Of a DNA stretch of 64,000 nt, positions 62,040 through 64,000 are shown in pieces; the first letter of the stretch is position 1; the number at the start of each line of letters is the position of its first letter. The position numbers and the translations under genes were made by a program. The notes beneath the pieces were generated by a model. That model saw only the letters and a program-made list of their open reading frames with translations. It had not been told where the DNA came from and did not search any database. Source of the stretch: Pseudoalteromonas aurantia (lineage in GTDB: Bacteria > Pseudomonadota > Gammaproteobacteria > Enterobacterales > Alteromonadaceae); assembly GCF_005886875.1 (NCBI RefSeq), contig NZ_PNBY01000070.1, positions 52,535 to 116,534 of the forward strand, given 5' to 3'.

Positions 62040-63881
62040 ATGAGTCGTGTGCAATTAAGACATTCAGTATTACTGTTTAAGAGTGCAACATTGATAAGCG
62101 CTGTTGTGGTGTGTGCGATGAGTTGGTTTTTATACTGTGAAATTACCAATGGCATAAAACTAGAACGCAAATTTAGCGAATTAGAAAGCGCCATTAGTCG
62201 GATCATTTCACAAAAAGAACGGTATATCGTTGAGCGTGAAAAACACATTGCTCAGGGGGTTGAGCCACTTTACCTTAATTTTGAAGATAATTTTAATCAG
62301 CTCCTGATATTGATCATTGATGAGCCTGAACAAGTTGAACAATTGGTCAAATTAGATGAAAAGGTAAAGGCGTTCAAACAGGTTTTTACCCAGTTTGAGC
62401 AGTCTCAAACTAAGCTTGGCTATAGCGAGAATGATGGAGTATATGGCGAATTTCGTTATCATGCTCATCAACTTCAATCAGTGGCCAGTAAAACGTCGTT
62501 AACTGATTTAGAGATTCTGGTACTGGAACTAAGACGTGCCGAAAAAGACTATTTATTAAGGTTCAAACCACACTATTTAACATTGCATCAGCAATACTTT
62601 GAAAAGGCCACGTATTTAGTTAAAACAGCCTCGTCAGAACGTGCAGCGATTAACTTACAGTATTTAGCCAAATATCAGCATGGCTTCTTGGAATACGTTG
62701 CTTTGATGCAGCAACAAGGGCTTACGCACAAACAAGGGCTCAGGGCGGCGCTAAACCAGAATATTGAAGAAATAAAAACACAACGAAAAGTTCTCAGTGA
62801 AGGGTTGTTGAATGCAAGGCATAACAATAAATTATCGCTGATCCTGTATGACCTCTCGGCGATCGTGCTTATTAGCGTGTTTTGTTTGATATTATTAAAT
62901 TATCTTAATAATCGAGTTTCTAAACATATATTAAAAATAAAACAGGTATTGCAACAAGTGACAGAGGCTGGAGACTTTTCTATCAGAATCAACTTACAGA
63001 GTGAGGATGAAATAGCTCAAATTGGGCATCATTTGGATGGTTTTTTTCAGTATATTGAAACTTTGCTGGCACGGTTAAGTGCAGCACAAGCTCGGCTTAT
63101 TGAAGAAGCAAAAGTAGCCAGCTTAGGCAATATGGTTAGTGGTTTTGCTCATGAATTGAATACCCCGTTGGGGATTGCGATAACGAGTCAGTCTCATTTA
63201 AAAGAACAAATGAAAGTGATTAAAGGGGATCTAGAGTCTGGGGTATTACAAAAAAAAGCGTTAACCAAGCTTATTAGCGAAGCTGAATCTGCATTATTTT
63301 TATTAGAAAATAACTTACTACGAACGGCTTCATTAATTGATGATTTTAAAAAGGTTGCAGTGCATCAACAATATGATGACATGAATGAGTTCAATTTAAG
63401 AACATTGGTTATGGGCGTCTTTGACTGTTATCAGTCAGAGCTTGTATCAGAGCACTATAGTGTTGAGTGTGAGATCCCTGAAAACTTGGTTCTAACGAGT
63501 TATCCTGCCGCGTTTAGTCAGATTTTGAGTTACTGTATAAATAATTGTATTAAACATGGAAAAGTCGACAACAAGTCACTTAATATCGTGGTATCAGCGA
63601 TGGTGGTCAATGATTTTGTCCACTTTTATTTTAAAGATGATGGTAATGGCATAGATAAGGAGCTAATACCTGTTATTTTTGAACCCTTTATTACCACAAA
63701 ACGTCATGATGGCGGTACGGGATTAGGTTTAAGCATCGTATACAACCTGGTAACGCAAAAGCTCAAAGGAGAAGTAAAAATGCAAAGCCCTGCACATGGA
63801 GGCGCTTGTTTACATATTATTCTCGAAAATACACCCTACACATATGATGTCATTGAGGCACTTGAACCATCTAACGGTTAA
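62040..63881 (+). CDS. Membrane sensor histidine kinase
   Basis: A 613-residue kinase: TM1 at about 13-33, a long helical periplasmic sensor (about 34-275), TM2 at about 277-298, HAMP (about 300-350), a dimerisation helix with the phosphorylated His at about 371 (VSGFAHELNTPLGIA), and an ATPase domain with CINNCIKHG, FKDDGNGID and GGTGLGLSIVYNLV. The HELNTPLG type H-box places it in the HPK4-like group (ZraS/DctB relatives). The ATG at 62040 has GAGG directly against it; a GTG at 62049 with a 9-nt spacing may be the true start. No response regulator is complete in the window. The ligand is unknown. Confidence 0.9.
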   Translation: MSRVQLRHSVLLFKSATLISAVVVCAMSWFLYCEITNGIKLERKFSELESAISRIISQKERYIVEREKHIAQGVEPLYLNFEDNFNQLLILIIDEPEQVEQLVKLDEKVKAFKQVFTQFEQSQTKLGYSENDGVYGEFRYHAHQLQSVASKTSLTDLEILVLELRRAEKDYLLRFKPHYLTLHQQYFEKATYLVKTASSERAAINLQYLAKYQHGFLEYVALMQQQGLTHKQGLRAALNQNIEEIKTQRKVLSEGLLNARHNNKLSLILYDLSAIVLISVFCLILLNYLNNRVSKHILKIKQVLQQVTEAGDFSIRINLQSEDEIAQIGHHLDGFFQYIETLLARLSAAQARLIEEAKVASLGNMVSGFAHELNTPLGIAITSQSHLKEQMKVIKGDLESGVLQKKALTKLISEAESALFLLENNLLRTASLIDDFKKVAVHQQYDDMNEFNLRTLVMGVFDCYQSELVSEHYSVECEIPENLVLTSYPAAFSQILSYCINNCIKHGKVDNKSLNIVVSAMVVNDFVHFYFKDDGNGIDKELIPVIFEPFITTKRHDGGTGLGLSIVYNLVTQKLKGEVKMQSPAHGGACLHIILENTPYTYDVIEALEPSNG

Positions 63882-63978
63882 TTACGTTATAAATACATTG
63901 GATTATTATGCTTTGTGCGTGTAATGAATCATAAATCGACGTCGTCGGTAAAATATCGTCAATAAAAAAGGCTACTGT

Positions 63979-64000
63979 ATGGTTAATGCCAGTCAGTTAA
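63979..64000 (+). CDS. Possible start of a further gene (cut by the window end)
   Basis: ATG at 63979 preceded by AAGG with a 7-nt spacing; seven codons (MVNASQL) are visible before the sequence ends. Too short to identify. A partner response regulator for the preceding kinase could be encoded here, but this is a guess from position only. Confidence 0.3.

Noticed and set aside
1..64000. CRISPR array, prophage, toxin-antitoxin or other defence system
   Set aside because: No regularly spaced direct repeats, no phage structural or integrase genes, and no toxin-antitoxin pairs were seen; the only tandem repeat is inside ftsY.

Overview
The window reads as chromosomal backbone of a marine gammaproteobacterium of the order Alteromonadales, most likely Pseudoalteromonas. 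The reasons are moderate-to-low GC with AT-rich spacers, gene blocks in gammaproteobacterial order (gpmI-envC-yibQ; yibN-grxC-secB-gpsA; prmA-dusB-fis-purH-purD; rpsU-yqeY-dnaG-rpoD; rsmD/ftsY-ftsE-ftsX-rpoH; lptFG/pepA-holC-valS), and protein sequences close to E. coli and Vibrio orthologues. The genus is inferred; no rRNA gene is present to fix it. I see no prophage, insertion sequence with a transposase, CRISPR array or antiphage island. Coding density is high, and most of the unusual content lies in regulatory sites and small non-coding elements.

Layout. 1-8045: a CBS-domain fragment, then a cell-envelope block on the minus strand (yibQ, an S41 protease, envC, gpmI), with yibN-grxC-secB-gpsA divergent from it and trmL convergent. 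8191-12656: the fieF cation exporter, and a Cpx envelope-stress module made of cpxR-cpxA-pldB (translationally coupled) and a divergent cpxP/spy-like gene with a good CpxR box between. 12651-15612: two structured repeat elements with terminal inverted repeats flank a three-gene PepSY iron-uptake type operon that has a candidate Fur box. 15610-23915: the type IV pilus block (pilA, pilC, pilD, coaE, pilB, yacG; pilB is out of its usual place) followed by nadC and ampDE. 23952-28957: a large protein with two complete PilZ c-di-GMP motifs, then radA and an unknown exported or anchored protein.

29044-38785: biosynthesis and translation genes (serA, rpiA, 5-formyl-THF cyclo-ligase, a tail-anchored unknown, purD, a predicted lipoprotein methyltransferase, purH, fis, dusB, prmA). 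38864-43351: the macromolecular synthesis operon rpsU-yqeY-dnaG-rpoD. 43477-48944: rsmD, then ftsY (with a repeat-expanded acidic domain), ftsE, ftsX and rpoH. 49097-53457: plsC-rraB, an HD-GYP c-di-GMP phosphodiesterase, a small Cys-rich membrane protein and fadL. 53534-61392: valS-holC-pepA divergent from lptF-lptG, and an RDD protein. 61571-64000: tRNA-Leu(CAA) with its own promoter and terminator, a sensor histidine kinase, and the first codons of a possible further gene.

The most striking signal is a perfect CIRCE inverted repeat (TTAGCACTC-N9-GAGTGCTAA, 48021-48047) just downstream of the apparent rpoH promoter. It would place the heat-shock sigma factor itself under HrcA repression. 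Also worth attention are the two palindromic MITE-like elements abutting stop codons, the lipobox-bearing SAM methyltransferase between purH and purD, and the seven-copy repeat inside FtsY.
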